A stretch of DNA of 64,000 bases from Leishmania donovani (Eukaryota; Euglenozoa; Kinetoplastea; Trypanosomatida; Trypanosomatidae). The position numbers and the translations under genes were made by a program. Positions 30,236-40,362 of the stretch are shown here, piece by piece; position 1 is the first letter of the stretch; each line of letters starts with the position of its first letter. The stretch lies in contig NC_018244.1 of NCBI RefSeq assembly GCF_000227135.1, positions 138,967 to 202,966 of the forward strand, written 5' to 3'. The notes beneath the pieces were generated by a model. It was not told the origin of the DNA. It saw only the letters and a program-made list of their open reading frames with translations, and did no database searches.

Positions 30236-30855
30236 CCTTTCTTCCTCTCAGGATGAGTCCACTCCTCTGCCAGGCAACGCGAGGTCCACCTCCGCCCTCG
30301 AGCCTCCCCGGCGCTGCCACAGGCCACCCGTCGCGTGGCGCGGCGCAGCCCTGGGCGCACGCCGGTGCAGCAGTGCGCCGGCTCAGCCATCTGAGAGCAC
30401 GGCCTCGGCAGCGGACTCCACCCACACCCCACTCCGCAGGCAGCCTCACAGCCGCTCCCGTCATGCCGGCCACCGCCCCCGGTGCACCCCCCTCGCGGTG
30501 GCGCAGGCTCCCTCCACCAGTGGGCAGCGGGGGCCGGGTGACAGATGCCTTCGAGCCACGCCGGCACTCGGCTTGTCATGTCGGCGGCACAAGCGTGCTC
30601 GCGGTCGCTGGTCGCTCCGGCGCCGCGCCATCCACGACCTGACCGCCGACATCAGTCGCCGTGCATCGCTCTGGCCCCCGCGCGTCGCCGGTGCTTGGCC
30701 CTGTGGCCACCAGAGGGGCGGCTCGGCATTTGGCTGGGGATAGGGCGGGGGCGGGACCGCCTGGCTTTCTCCCACAAGGAGAGAGGGAGAGTGGGGGGTG
30801 CACTGGGCCCTGTGAGGCCGCGCGCTGGGGCGCTGTGGCCCCCTCCCTCCACCCG
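30236..30855 (+). repeat. 620-bp dispersed repeat, copy 3 (SIDER-like)
   Basis: Full-length partner of copy 1 (15174-15793, inverted), equal in length and about 99% identical by eye, and of copy 2 (same orientation, truncated at a gap). It lies in the presumed 3' UTR of the RING gene, about 0.9 kb from its stop codon and antisense to it. The right end is a C-rich CCCTCCCTCC stretch. Flanking bases (AGTGACAT left, TAATCAG right) show no obvious target duplication. Confidence 0.87.
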
Positions 30856-31735
30856 TAATCAGAGGGCAGAAGATGCCGCAGGGCAAAAGCGTTCAAAGGT
30901 TGATGGAAAAGGGAGTTAGCTCTTCTGCTGATAGGCGCTGACGACGAAGATGATGACACACTGCGCGTGGACCGTACCCGTCACTCCGATAAGCAGCAGC
31001 GGCAAGGATGCACACACACAGGCACACGCAAAGTCAGCAGAGAGACGACGACGACGATCACGACGACGAAAGGGAGTGAGGGAGGCCTTTGGCCACTTAT
31101 TGGCCGGTCCATCGGTGCATCTACGCACCACCGACGAGCACACGTGCGGCCTGCACCCCTGAAAGAAGGCGGTAGAACAGCAAAACAAGGCCGCCGTATT
31201 CTTTCAGTGGTCTGTGGGCCTTTGTTTCCTGCACCCGCCCGCCTGCCCGCCCCTTTCAGGTCCCTTTCTCCAGAACGGCTCCCTCGCCTCTACATCCACG
31301 ATGCCACGACCGTGTTGCGCTTTCTGTGGCATCGCTCCATACGGGTGCACTTGCACGCAGAAGGGGCGGCAAAGTACGATGCGCGAAAGGCAGAGAATGC
31401 ACCGAGATTGGGCGAGGCAGAGAAGAGAGGAAGAGCCTGTGTGTGTTTGTGTGTGTTTGTGTGTGTGTGTGTGTGTGGTGTGTGTGTTTGTGGGCGTGTG
31501 TGTGAAACAGAGAGAGAGGCCGGCTGGAAATACGTACAAGGGCAAGCGTGCACAGAAAAGCACACATGCGCTCATCGCGCATCTGCGTGCTATTCTCTCC
31601 ATCTCGCGGGTCTTACTTTCCGCCGCTTGGGTTGTTTTGTTGTCCATATATATATATTAACATGTTATGGTGGCTGTGAAGCACACATGCAGCTGCTGCT
31701 GCCACCACCACCACCACCACTCCATCGCCGCCCCT

Positions 31736-34700
31736 TCAAGACACGGCAGGGGAGGCCGCCTCCATCTCCCTTGCCCCGGCCGTGGCGTGTCGGGTAAAGG
31801 CAAAGCCCGGCATCACGCCGTAAAAAGCCTCACAGGACGCAATATTTGTGGCATTGTGGTACGCGCCGTCGTCTGTCAAAATGGTCCCCACTGCAATGGC
31901 ACACCCGCCGCCCCACTCCCGCGCCCGCGCGCCGCGCCCCTTGGCGACCTCGTCAGCCGGCACCCGCAGCATGAGCTTGTACACGTTCGTCCTTACCATC
32001 GCATCTGCGTCTGTGAGGGGTGGCATGTAGTCGCTGCACCGGCACACGGGGCAGCCGTTGTTCTCGTTCACCTCACCGTCTACGACAGCGGGCTTGTAGT
32101 GGTAATGCGAGCCGATGCACTCGACATGGAAACAATGGCCGCACAGGGTGCGCAACACCGGCAGCGGGCTGTGCAGCAGCTGGAGACAAATCGGGCACAC
32201 ATCCGCTTCATCGATCAGGTGGTCGTTTGCCATGCCAGTCGCAAGCGCGTGCCGACTTGCCATCGTGGCAGCATCCCCGGCGGCGGCAGTGTCGCAACGC
32301 CCGTCAGTCTCCGTCAAGAGGCTGCTGATATTGGCGATGGAGCAGCGCTGTTTCCAGTCCTGTGGAGGCACAGGCAGACTCGCGTGCACGTCGGCGGTCA
32401 GCTCCGTCTCCTCGGCGAGCATCGGGCACGCAGCGCTCAGCTCGGCCAGCCGATCCACAGGAAGGGCCCAGCCGACGGGCATCACGCCGTACGGTGAAAC
32501 GCCCATGACCACCTCCACTGTCATATCACCCTCGCTCTCCTCGCAGGCGGACGCGAGCACGGAGTGCACCCTCACCTTGGAGAAGCGACCAAAGGCAAAC
32601 GGAGCGCGCAGATGAGGGATGGGGTGCACTGCGCGCAGCAGCCGCATCTCGCTGCTCTTGTAGTAATAGTAGCTGCATGCAACGCATACATCGTATCCGA
32701 TGCAGCCCTCGTACTCCAGCACCACCTCGCTGCGCACGCCGCTGTCGAGCACGGCTTGAAAGCTGACGCGACGCTCTGTCACGCAACACATGTCACATTG
32801 CACGCCGCCGAGGGAGAAGATGATCGGGTTGCTGAGTTGCAGGCGAAACGCGTTTGTAGGGTTGATGAGAACCGTCAGCTCACCCCCGCACGGGTCGTAG
32901 GTCGGCGATGCCCAGTGCTTCACGATCGCCTTCTCTGCCGCATGCAACGCACGCTGATCATGATTGCCCTTGTCATCTTCATTCACGACCGGCATCTCCG
33001 TCAGCGGCAGCTGCATCAGCTCCGTGATCAGCTCGAGCTCCTTCTGCGACAGAGAGGGTGCCAGGCGGCAGAACCCGTCGTTGAAAGTACGGCGCTCCGG
33101 CTGCTCGATGCACGGAAGCAGCGTGCCCACGTTCTTCTCTGGCACTGTGTCCGCCACCAAGCGTGCAAGAGGTGTGCTGCACGGCGCCGGGCTCCGCGCG
33201 AACTCGTACGCCATCTTGACGGCGTCCTCGCCGCGAGTTTGTGGCCCCAGAAACACCTTCTGCTGCGGCACGTTGGCGCTGTTAGGGCCGACGGCGGCCT
33301 CACTGTCCTCATCTTCGCTGTCGTCGTTGCCTTCATGTCGGGAGTTGCCATCGTCAGCCATGATGCTTTCCGCATCCACCGACGATGGCGACGACGGTGC
33401 CGTGGTGGAGTTGTCAACGTCCACTTCGCCCTGTGCGCCTGCGCGACGCCTCACAGTTGCCGGCGCCTCCGGAGGCACCATCATGAGTGTCACCAGATGC
33501 CCATTCGCTTCCCCCAGCCACTTGTCGAGAAACTGCCGGAGCTGCTCCTCCCGGTCGTCCGCCCACTGCGCCCGCAAGTTCAGCGGGTAGCGTGGCCATG
33601 TCAGCACACAGCTGCAGATGCGCACAACCTCGGCTCCCGCCTGCTTGATCTGCGCCACCGACACGGAGCCTTGGATGATGACGGAAGCGTAGCACGAGAA
33701 GAAGAACTTATGGACGCTGTCACGCAAGCGAAAGGCGTTGTCCGGCAGCCCCACACGTATGCTCCGCTTCACCTCTCTCGAAATGTAAAAGCCCTCTAAC
33801 TCATCATCCTCATCGTCATTATCGTCGCTGTTTTCCATATTTTTCACCTCTCCTTCGCTGGCATAGGCGGTGGCGCCGTCCTCGTGTGCCGCTGTTACCG
33901 CCGTCTCGCAGCTGCCGTGGGAAGTATATGCGAAGGCCCGCGCGGCAGCGTCAGAGGGCGGCGCATCGACGCCCCCTGTGCCCTCTTGCGCAGCACGGTT
34001 GCGCAAGTACTGGCAACGCTGCTCCACCCGCTTTCGCCGTACCGCCATGTAGTAGATCAAGGTGTGCACGGCACGAAAGTAGTCCTCCATCTGCTCCCCG
34101 AACAGCTTCGCTCCTATGCAGATGAACTGGTGCAGCCACTCGCTCGGGGCCTGGTCGTACAGCTCGAGCTGCCGCACACGCTCCCTCTTCTCATCATCCA
34201 CATCGCACGCCAGCGACGATGCCGTTGTGCTCGACGCTGACGAGGTGTGGCGAGCGTCGCAGTCGTCCCATGGCTTGGGGGACGCTCTGTGTCGCTGTTT
34301 CGAGCTCGTGCCCCGGTACCGCCGCCGCCCATGCGTTTTGGCAGGCTCCCCTGACGCATCACAAGAAGTAGCCTCCGACCGCAGCAGCGGATTGCGACTT
34401 TGTAACGACGCAGGCGACAGAAAGCCGCTGCCGTCACGGAGGCCTCCGCGGCTGGCGGCGAGATTGGAAGCTTGACCCGCTGGTGGCGTGACCGCGACTG
34501 ATTGAACCGCTCCGTCATCAGTGGCCCCCTCAGAGGCGGCGGCGGCTGGCGGCGGGGCGACGGGAGTGGAAAACTGCGATGGCGGCGCGGCAACCTCATC
34601 CGCGGCAGAAATGGCGCCAGCGTCCGCTGCGGTTCCCTTGCCGGCTCCTGTGCGACGACTCCTCTCGGCACGCTCCTCATCGTCGTCGTCCTTGTCCTCC

Positions 34701-34909
34701 TCGGACAGCTCGCCCTCTGAGACGGGAATATCGATCACCTCACCCGAGAGCCGGCGGTTCTGGCGGTCGAATCGCTTTTTCTGCTCGAGGTGGATGTCGT
34801 CTGGAAGCGACGCCAGCAGCGCTCGCGCTGCCCGGAGCGCGTTGATGAGCTCGTCGCCCGTGTAGGAAATCCCGTCCACGGCGTCGCGAAACACCTCGGC
34901 GAAGTTCAT
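31736..34909 (-). CDS. Large RING-H2 zinc-finger protein, probable E3 ubiquitin ligase (1057 aa)
   Basis: A RING-H2 finger lies at about residues 905-958: CPIC, then CGHCFHVEC, and finally CPVC. The C3-H2-C3 ligands are all present, and an 18-residue loop (HYHYKPAVVDGEVNENNG) precedes the last pair. Such fingers recruit E2 enzymes for ubiquitin transfer. A second zinc-binding-looking cluster (CDMCC, then DVCVACSYYYY) precedes it at about residues 695-745. The N-terminus (MNFAEVFRDAVDGISYTGDEL) is helical. Residues about 40-220 and 310-370 are acidic and low-complexity. The ordered segments about 240-300 (HQFICIGAKLFGEQMEDYF) and 375-460 are unassigned. The start is the ATG at 34909, following a C/T-rich tract (minus strand, 34920-34942). 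The long spacer downstream contains repeat copy 3. The E3 role is inferred from the finger. Confidence 0.85.
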   Translation of the reverse strand: MNFAEVFRDAVDGISYTGDELINALRAARALLASLPDDIHLEQKKRFDRQNRRLSGEVIDIPVSEGELSEEDKDDDDEERAERSRRTGAGKGTAADAGAISAADEVAAPPSQFSTPVAPPPAAAASEGATDDGAVQSVAVTPPAGQASNLAASRGGLRDGSGFLSPASLQSRNPLLRSEATSCDASGEPAKTHGRRRYRGTSSKQRHRASPKPWDDCDARHTSSASSTTASSLACDVDDEKRERVRQLELYDQAPSEWLHQFICIGAKLFGEQMEDYFRAVHTLIYYMAVRRKRVEQRCQYLRNRAAQEGTGGVDAPPSDAAARAFAYTSHGSCETAVTAAHEDGATAYASEGEVKNMENSDDNDDEDDELEGFYISREVKRSIRVGLPDNAFRLRDSVHKFFFSCYASVIIQGSVSVAQIKQAGAEVVRICSCVLTWPRYPLNLRAQWADDREEQLRQFLDKWLGEANGHLVTLMMVPPEAPATVRRRAGAQGEVDVDNSTTAPSSPSSVDAESIMADDGNSRHEGNDDSEDEDSEAAVGPNSANVPQQKVFLGPQTRGEDAVKMAYEFARSPAPCSTPLARLVADTVPEKNVGTLLPCIEQPERRTFNDGFCRLAPSLSQKELELITELMQLPLTEMPVVNEDDKGNHDQRALHAAEKAIVKHWASPTYDPCGGELTVLINPTNAFRLQLSNPIIFSLGGVQCDMCCVTERRVSFQAVLDSGVRSEVVLEYEGCIGYDVCVACSYYYYKSSEMRLLRAVHPIPHLRAPFAFGRFSKVRVHSVLASACEESEGDMTVEVVMGVSPYGVMPVGWALPVDRLAELSAACPMLAEETELTADVHASLPVPPQDWKQRCSIANISSLLTETDGRCDTAAAGDAATMASRHALATGMANDHLIDEADVCPICLQLLHSPLPVLRTLCGHCFHVECIGSHYHYKPAVVDGEVNENNGCPVCRCSDYMPPLTDADAMVRTNVYKLMLRVPADEVAKGRGARAREWGGGCAIAVGTILTDDGAYHNATNIASCEAFYGVMPGFAFTRHATAGAREMEAASPAVS

Positions 34910-36493
34910 GGGTGCGAACGTGAAAGGGAAGGGGAAGGGGCGGCACACACACACATGCACCTATGCACGCAGGCCTATGCACACACGTTGGCCTATTCAA
35001 GGGCACGGGGGGGGGGGAACAAGCAAAATCCGATGGCGGTGTGCTATGGGCCGCGACGCGGATAGCACAACAACGGACCACAGCGTGAGCTAATGATGGT
35101 GACGGCGACAACGAAAACAGAAATATATGTATAAGCCGCACGAGAGGTGGAGGAGGGTGGAAGGGTGCAGGTGACCTCGAAGCAGAGAGAGCGCGTGCCC
35201 TTTTTGTTTTCTATCTTCAATGGGGCAGTACTCAAGGGAAAAAAAATGCGAGCGCTTGTATGCGTGTGCGTGTGTATGGGTGTGCCTGCCTGACCGAGTG
35301 ACGGAGAGAGCGAGAGTCCTCAGAGATAGAGGGTGGGTGTGTGATCCCCTACCAGTGGCAACGCGCGACTAACGAGAAAAGAAAGCCCGCTGGCTGCGGG
35401 AGAAGAAGGCAGATAGACAAGGAGCAAGCAAGAGGAGGTTTTCATTGTCGGGTAGGGAGAAGAATGACGCGTAGCTGTCGTCGTCCCTATATGCAATGTG
35501 CGTGACAAACACGTGCACTGGCGCATCAACGGTGTTGCGTGTGTATTTGTGTGTGTGTGTGTGTGTGGGTGTGTGGGTGTGGGTGCGGGTGTTCCTTTAT
35601 GCCTGTAGGCGCGGTGATCAAGGAAAGCACACAGCCACGCAGCTACACACACGCTCTTGCAGATCAAATTTTGTTTTGTTGGTTTCCTTCGTTCTTTCTT
35701 CGTCCACTCGTATCGCAGCTTCCTCGTTGTTAAGGCATCTGTGTGTCCATGCCCGTTCGCACGCTTGCGTGTTTGCGCGTGTCAGTATGATGAGAATCCG
35801 CGGTGCCACAAACTCGCAGAGGCCACACACACACACACACGCACGCACACGCGCACAAAAAAAAAGAAGTGAAGGAGCCTATAATCAAAATGAGGCCGTC
35901 GAGCACACGCACACACAAGAAAGGAAGAAAGAGAAGCTCCACAGGTCAGAGAGCATGTAGGCAGACGACACACAGAGGGAGAGAGAGACACACCAGACAC
36001 ACACACGCACACACTGCGGTGGCACTGTGCATGACATGTCCCAGATAAGCGCACATGCGTGTGTATGTGTGTGTGTCGGTCATTTTTTTAGCTGCTTCGA
36101 CGATGGGGAAGTGCAACAGCAAAAACAAAATTGGAAACAGGAAAGGTGCCCAGTGGCAACGTCGCGAGCGACCTGCCCTGCCCCTTCCTCCGTCTCTCCC
36201 TCCCCCAAGAAGACAGAGAGCGAGTGAGAGCACGCACGCCCGCGCTACTTTTTTTTGTTCGGGTGTGCCATCTCTCTCCCTTGCCGCCTGCGCTTCGAAT
36301 CCATCCTACCCACCACCGATGACCGACAGGAGTGTTAGGCTACACACATACACACGCGCGCACATACGCATATGTGAATGTAGGTAGGCATGTGTACTCG
36401 GGGAGAGAGGAGAGAGGTTTGATTGCATGATTCGCTGGCAGGTGGTCTTCTCTGTTGCTTCCTTCTCGTTCCGCTGCTGCTGCTTGCGCGTGG

Positions 36494-36494
<1 letters not shown>

Positions 36495-36526
<32 letters not shown>
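36495..36526. repeat. GT dinucleotide run
   Basis: About 16 units of GT in the large gene-free interval; the longest perfect GT run seen in the window. Confidence 0.95.
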
Positions 36527-36527
<1 letters not shown>

Positions 36528-37671
36528 CGGAGAAGGTGGAAAAAGAGGGAGGGGGTGGGACGGGGTGAGAAGGTGAAGAGCAAAACGCATTCAAGAAAAA
36601 CCGACAAGAGCGACGCCTCGACAGCACAACGCCCTCCCTCGCCCCGTGACGGCGACAACACAACGCGCGGCAACACTTGTGACAGAAATGCCGCAGCGAA
36701 AAAGTGCGCTCTAAAGCGATGAAACGACACGCACGCAAAAATCCGCGAGTATTGGAAAAGACAGCAAGCTGAAAAATGGGCATGCACGAGCGCACACGCA
36801 CAGGCAAAACACGCAGTCATCAGCAGGACCATCCCTATCAGCTACCGGCACCCCTCCTCCCTCCCTTCCTTCCTACGCCCTTCGCAAGCCCCAGCATCAT
36901 TATCGTTGTGCAGGTGCGTCAGAACAAGAAGAAAGAAATGGGGCGCGAAGAGAGAGAGACACGAAAGTAAAAGGCAAGGTGGCGTATGAGGCAGCGGTGG
37001 CGAGAAAGAAGGGCGGGAGGAAAATGGGAGAGAGGGAGGAAATGGGGGACAAGAGGAGAAAGCACAAGGAAGACGAAGTAGTGTCAAGACGGAATGGCAC
37101 TGATCTATTTCTCAAGTTCTCCTCGTCCATTGTCATGGGTCCGCTCAGATCCGCTTCTTCACACCATATCTCACCCCTCACCCCACAGCGCCTCTTTCCA
37201 GTTACTGCAGCATGGCCGCCCGTGTTGGTGTCTCTGTGCATCGCAGTTTGTGGGGTAGGAAGAGTGCCTCGGGGCAGCCATCAGATTGAACAGAAAGAGA
37301 AGCACGATCATCGGGTGCATGCACGCGCACACAGTGATACGCGTATGCGCACTCCCATAAAAGTGCGCGCAGAGGTGGAGGGAAGGGCGAAAAGAAGGTG
37401 TGTTCTCCCTCGCTACTCGGTGAAGACAACACAACATCAAGGCAGGCACGGGAGCACAAAGAGAAGAGGGAGAAGATGTCATCTGTTTTTTTTTCTGTGT
37501 GCGTGTGTGTGTGTTTGTGTGTGTGTCTACACTTGATAAGCTCAACTCTCTCAGAATCGAAGCGCCCTTTCTCTCGACAGTCAAGCAAAAGAGTCAGTGA
37601 GCGAGACAGAGGGAGAGACACGCGGACGCGGGGAGAGGGTTGGGTAGGGGGGAGATATAAAGAAAGAGAGG

Positions 37672-37705
37672 GGGAGGGAAGGGAAGGGAAGGGAAGGGAA
37701 GGGAG
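37672..37705. repeat. GGGAA short tandem array
   Basis: About six units of GGGAA on the plus strand, reading as a CCCTT pyrimidine tract on the transcribed strand. It resembles the GGGGGAA array at 27992-28071. Confidence 0.9.
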
Positions 37706-38349
37706 AGAGTTCACGAAGCAGCGATGATGACACAAAAAACAAGACGAAGGACAAGAAGCACAGATGCGCATGCGTTAGAGAGAAAAGTGGAAAGGACAGA
37801 GAGAAAGCGAGAGAGAGAGAGAGAGCGGCACACAGGACACACACGCACATGGAAAAGAGAAGGGGAAAATAAGCAAGAAGCCACTCGAGAAGCGTCAAAA
37901 GACGCGTACAGAGGAATCAAGTCGGTTTGTTGGTTTCCTACGGATATCATCCTCCCTCACTCCACTCCTCTCCACCGCCGGTTTTTGTTTGGTTTCCTTG
38001 CCGGAAGCCCTCCAGCCTCGCCCGCCATCCACCAACGCCAACAACACAAACATAAGTGAACCACAAAGCATTCCTGATTGCATGTAGGGAGCGAGACGTC
38101 ACGCCACACTGCACCCTCGTTCGTTCACCCCACTAGAGACTGCTTCATTCGTTCCTTGTTTCTTCGCATCTGTTGTAGTAAAGTCGGCAGCGACACACAC
38201 ACGCACACATGCACAAAAAGCAGTCCTCCAGCAACGACGACATAACACAACATGGTGCTGCATGTGTGCTTATATAGATACCATATAAAAAGAAAACGAA
38301 ATTTCGGAAGAGAAGCACAACAAGTCATCACCCAGACGCATGCAGACAA

Positions 38350-38970
38350 CCTCAGCTCACCCGGCCCTCTGTTGCGCTGCGGCTGAGCCCTGGACGTCTT
38401 GGACGAGCCTTCGCACCGTCGAGCCGGGGCCACGTGTCTAGCGGGCTCCCCTCGCCCCTCCTCGTCCCTTCTTCACGTGCGTATCGTGTGATCGGCACCA
38501 GGCAGACCTGGGTGCACTGCATGCCTTGATCCAAAGCGTGCTGCGTCCATGGCCCCGCTCGAGGGCGGAGGCGGTGGTCTCCGTCGCGCCGCTAGTAGGG
38601 GCTGGTCTCCTTGCATGCCGGGTGTGCTCAAGGAAGGGGTTTGCCAGCCTCAGGGGTCAGGACCCTCGGAGACGCTGCACCGCTGCCGGTGTGCCGTGGC
38701 TGCTGCCTTTTTTTTTCTCCTTTCGTATCTTTGTTGAATCATCGGCACGATTCCCGGCGAGCTGGTGCAGGTGTGATCATCGTGACAGCACGCCTCTTCG
38801 GCACGGCGCCAGCCCAGACCTGTCTGCCGACACCACGAGTCCGCACCCGTATCCCCGAATGGGGGCGGGACAGGATGCGCAGGCTGCTTGGCTTCCCCAC
38901 AAAGAGTGGGCACTGGACCCGGTGTGGCAGCGCGGTAAGGTGACCCGGAATCAGCATGGTCGGGGTTAGC
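38350..38970 (+). repeat. Possible diverged member of the SIDER-like repeat family
   Basis: The segment shares short ordered blocks with copy 3 in the same orientation: GACCTGTCTGCCGACACCAC against GACCTGACCGCCGACATCAG, then GGGGGCGGGAC, then TGGCTT with CCCACAAAG, then GCACTGG followed by CCC. Spacing differs in places, and the left part shows little visible similarity. It stands out as a non-repetitive GC-rich island between microsatellite-rich stretches. Borders are approximate. Confidence 0.45.
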
Positions 38971-40362
38971 GAAAAGTAAAGAGGAAGGGCAATATAGAGA
39001 GAGAAAGAGAAGAAAGACGCAGCGTAAGAAGAGGAGCAGCAGCCCAAAAACAGAGAGAGAACACACACACATGCATGCATGCATGCGCACAGACAACCAC
39101 CATCGCTTGCGAAGACAGGAAACCCAAAACAGAAACAAAACGTACACACGGTGAGAGAATGGATAAGGGGACACACACCCACACACTCCCATACACACGA
39201 ACACATACAAGTGCACGCTTGCATATATATATATATGTCGCATTGATCGCAACCTTCACACGCGTTAGTGACGGCCGATGATCCTGGGCGGATGGAGGGG
39301 GAAGAGGGCACAGGTATCGTGGGGAAGGGGGATGTCGATCATCATCCGGTCAGGCGTCCAAACCGCGCGCACGCACGCACAACAACAAATATAAAGACAG
39401 GAAGCAACCGAAAAGAGAGCACAAGAGCAAACAAAACTCAGCCGCGTTGGGGGGGGGGGTGGAGGCCAGAGAAACAAGGGCGAGCGCAACCGTCTTCCGG
39501 CCCCCACCCCCGCCTGTGCGTTCTGGCGCACGCGAGAGCAGAGTGCGTGTGCGAAAAATGGGAGAGGGGGGACGAAGAAGAGCCGCGGAGGTAAATAACA
39601 ATAAAGAGAAGAAGCACGTAAGGTGCATGAGAATAGCATCATCATCTGCACCGTCGCCAGCACGCACGCGCGCACACACGTGCGCCGGCTGGCCGGCACA
39701 TTTGCGGAACGCAACGAAGGCAAAAATGAAAAGCAGAAGAAACACGTTAGAGGGCACACGCACGCGCACATATGAGACGGCCGACACGCGCACGACAACA
39801 AACCGTATACCACGCCTTTTCCTTACTCCCTCGCTCTCGCCCACTCGCTCCCTCGTTCTCCTGCTTTGGAGGATCCCTCCAGCCGCACACGAACACACAC
39901 ATACAGATATGAACAGATACACACAACACCGTCTCGACGCTCTACGAGAAAAGAGAGGCAGCGAAAACAAATCCGCGAATGGGCGAGTGAGCGGGCGCTG
40001 GCGTGCGCTTCAAGCCCGCGCACGAGATGTAAACCGAAAGAAAGGGAGGAGACTCGCCCCCACACACAGAGACAGAGAGACAGAGGCGCGGGCACACACA
40101 GGGAGGGACGGAGGTGGTGGCGGCTCTGCGTCTCGAGACAGCAGTTGCGCGCATCATCACCTCCCGCAGAAACCGGAGCGTCCGCATGGCGATGTGTCTC
40201 GCCCGCCTACCTACCGACGCGTACGTGCCTATGCGTTTGGGGTGGGAGGGGCTTGCGCAGGTGGGCCCCATCCTCACCGCACCTCCTCCCGTCGTGCTCG
40301 TCTATGGTCACTCGCTTGCACTGCACCGATCCCTTTGATTAGAGATCATAATGGCGCCTCTC

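Larger units (their letters stand above)
27717..31735. other. Long gene-free interval (4.0 kb) with minisatellite, TA and G runs and a repeat copy
   Basis: No credible gene is seen. It holds the GGGGGAA minisatellite (27992-28071), a GTGTGC run (about 28785-28816), a TA run (29479-29502), T-rich sequence (about 29785-29815), a 27-G run (30112-30138), repeat copy 3 (30236-30855) and GT runs (about 31438-31502). The left end should carry the kinase 5' UTR and splice signals, and the rest the 3' UTR of the RING gene. Confidence 0.6.
34910..40362. other. Very long gene-free interval (5.4 kb)
   Basis: No credible gene is seen on either strand over 5.4 kb, the longest such stretch in the window. 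Open frames are His/Thr/Arg- or Cys/Val-rich translations of CA/GT and purine repeats. A GT run lies at about 36495-36526, a GGGAA array at about 37672-37705, TA runs at about 39223-39236, CA runs near 35825-35840, and a probable diverged relative of the dispersed repeat at about 38350-38970. It should include the 5' UTR of the RING gene and the 3' UTR of the nibrin-like gene. A non-coding RNA cannot be excluded. Confidence 0.55.
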
